From Oscillospiraceae bacterium (GTDB lineage: Bacteria > Bacillota > Clostridia > Oscillospirales > Oscillospiraceae), in contig JAFQCJ010000027.1 in NCBI GenBank assembly GCA_017416445.1, forward strand, positions 1 to 58,425: DNA of 58,425 nucleotides. The letters run 5' to 3'. The position numbers were made by a program, and so were the translations under genes. A model generated the notes under the pieces. That model was not told where the DNA came from and ran no database searches. It saw only the letters and a list, made by a program, of their open reading frames with translations. Of this stretch, positions 58,421 to 58,425 are shown in pieces. Position 1 is the stretch's first letter; each line of letters starts with the position of its first letter.

Positions 58421-58425
58421 ATGGC
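58421..58425 (+). CDS. Start of a gene cut by the window edge
   Basis: An ATG sits 10 bases after a strong AAAGGAGG site at 58403-58410. Only the first codon and two bases are inside the window, so the product is unknown. Confidence 0.45.

Noticed and set aside
1-58425. tRNA, rRNA and CRISPR arrays
   Set aside because: No cloverleaf-like clusters, rRNA signatures or regularly spaced repeats were recognised by eye; a tRNA or covariance-model scan was not possible.

Overview
The window is chromosomal DNA from an anaerobic, endospore-forming member of the Clostridia. It is GC-rich, with tight operons and overlapping start and stop codons. The closest fit is the Oscillospiraceae/Flavonifractor-Oscillibacter group, which is an inference from gene content: spmA-spmB, an AbrB with a Cys-rich tail next to trmN6-rsmI, NfnAB, a 57-residue 2[4Fe-4S] ferredoxin, a 2-enoate-reductase-type flavoenzyme and a soluble bis-MGD oxidoreductase. 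No rRNA, tRNA or CRISPR array was seen.

Layout. 1-3125: the N-terminal part of rpoB, reading out of the window, with its own promoter and no rplL upstream. 3608-7209: a secreted orphan protein, then a minus-strand run pnuC, traX-like, TIGR04076, alkA-like, GNAT. 7328-15595: a molybdoenzyme operon, transcribed mobB-mobA fusion, moeA, DmsA-like catalytic subunit, DmsB-like subunit, TorD-like chaperone, AsrA-like and AsrB-like electron-input subunits, zinc ribbon. 15716-19401: hexapeptide acyltransferase, rlmD, beta-CASP hydrolase. 19587-24750: secA, pgeF, solute-binding lipoprotein. 24807-27690: P-type cation ATPase under a yybP-ykoY (manganese) riboswitch. 27775-33655: nfnB-nfnA, then a DEAD helicase, solute-binding lipoprotein and Crp-family run. 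33775-37600: a BlaI/M56 signalling locus with an unfamiliar sensor domain and a downstream stand-alone paralogue of it. 37743-43488: XpaC, DUF896 and ABC exporter; an Ig-like repeat protein; udk and ydcF. 43533-46726: methylthioadenosine salvage (PNP, MTA deaminase, MtnA). 46883-50209: ferredoxin, trmN6, rsmI, abrB, spmA, spmB. 50243-55614: dapF, lysA, dcyD-like, and the flavin enoate reductase.

55670-58425 looks like a mobile-element scar. A polysaccharide deacetylase gene has lost its 5' end. It abuts an AAA/DUF4143 ATPase with a palindromic promoter, the remains of a ribbon-helix-helix gene, a small element gene and a serine recombinase cut after about 53 codons. The recombinase remnant runs into a leader with competing hairpins in front of a gene that starts at the last bases of the window. 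The 362 bases between the ATPase and the small element gene (57604-57965) hold only two hairpins and the gene remnant.

The most interesting systems are the NAD(P)H-wired cytosolic molybdoenzyme operon, the BlaI/M56 locus with its new sensor module, and the attenuator-like leader at the right edge. Function assignments rest on motifs and gene order read by eye. Promoters were called by matching -35/-10 boxes with 16-18 bp spacing.
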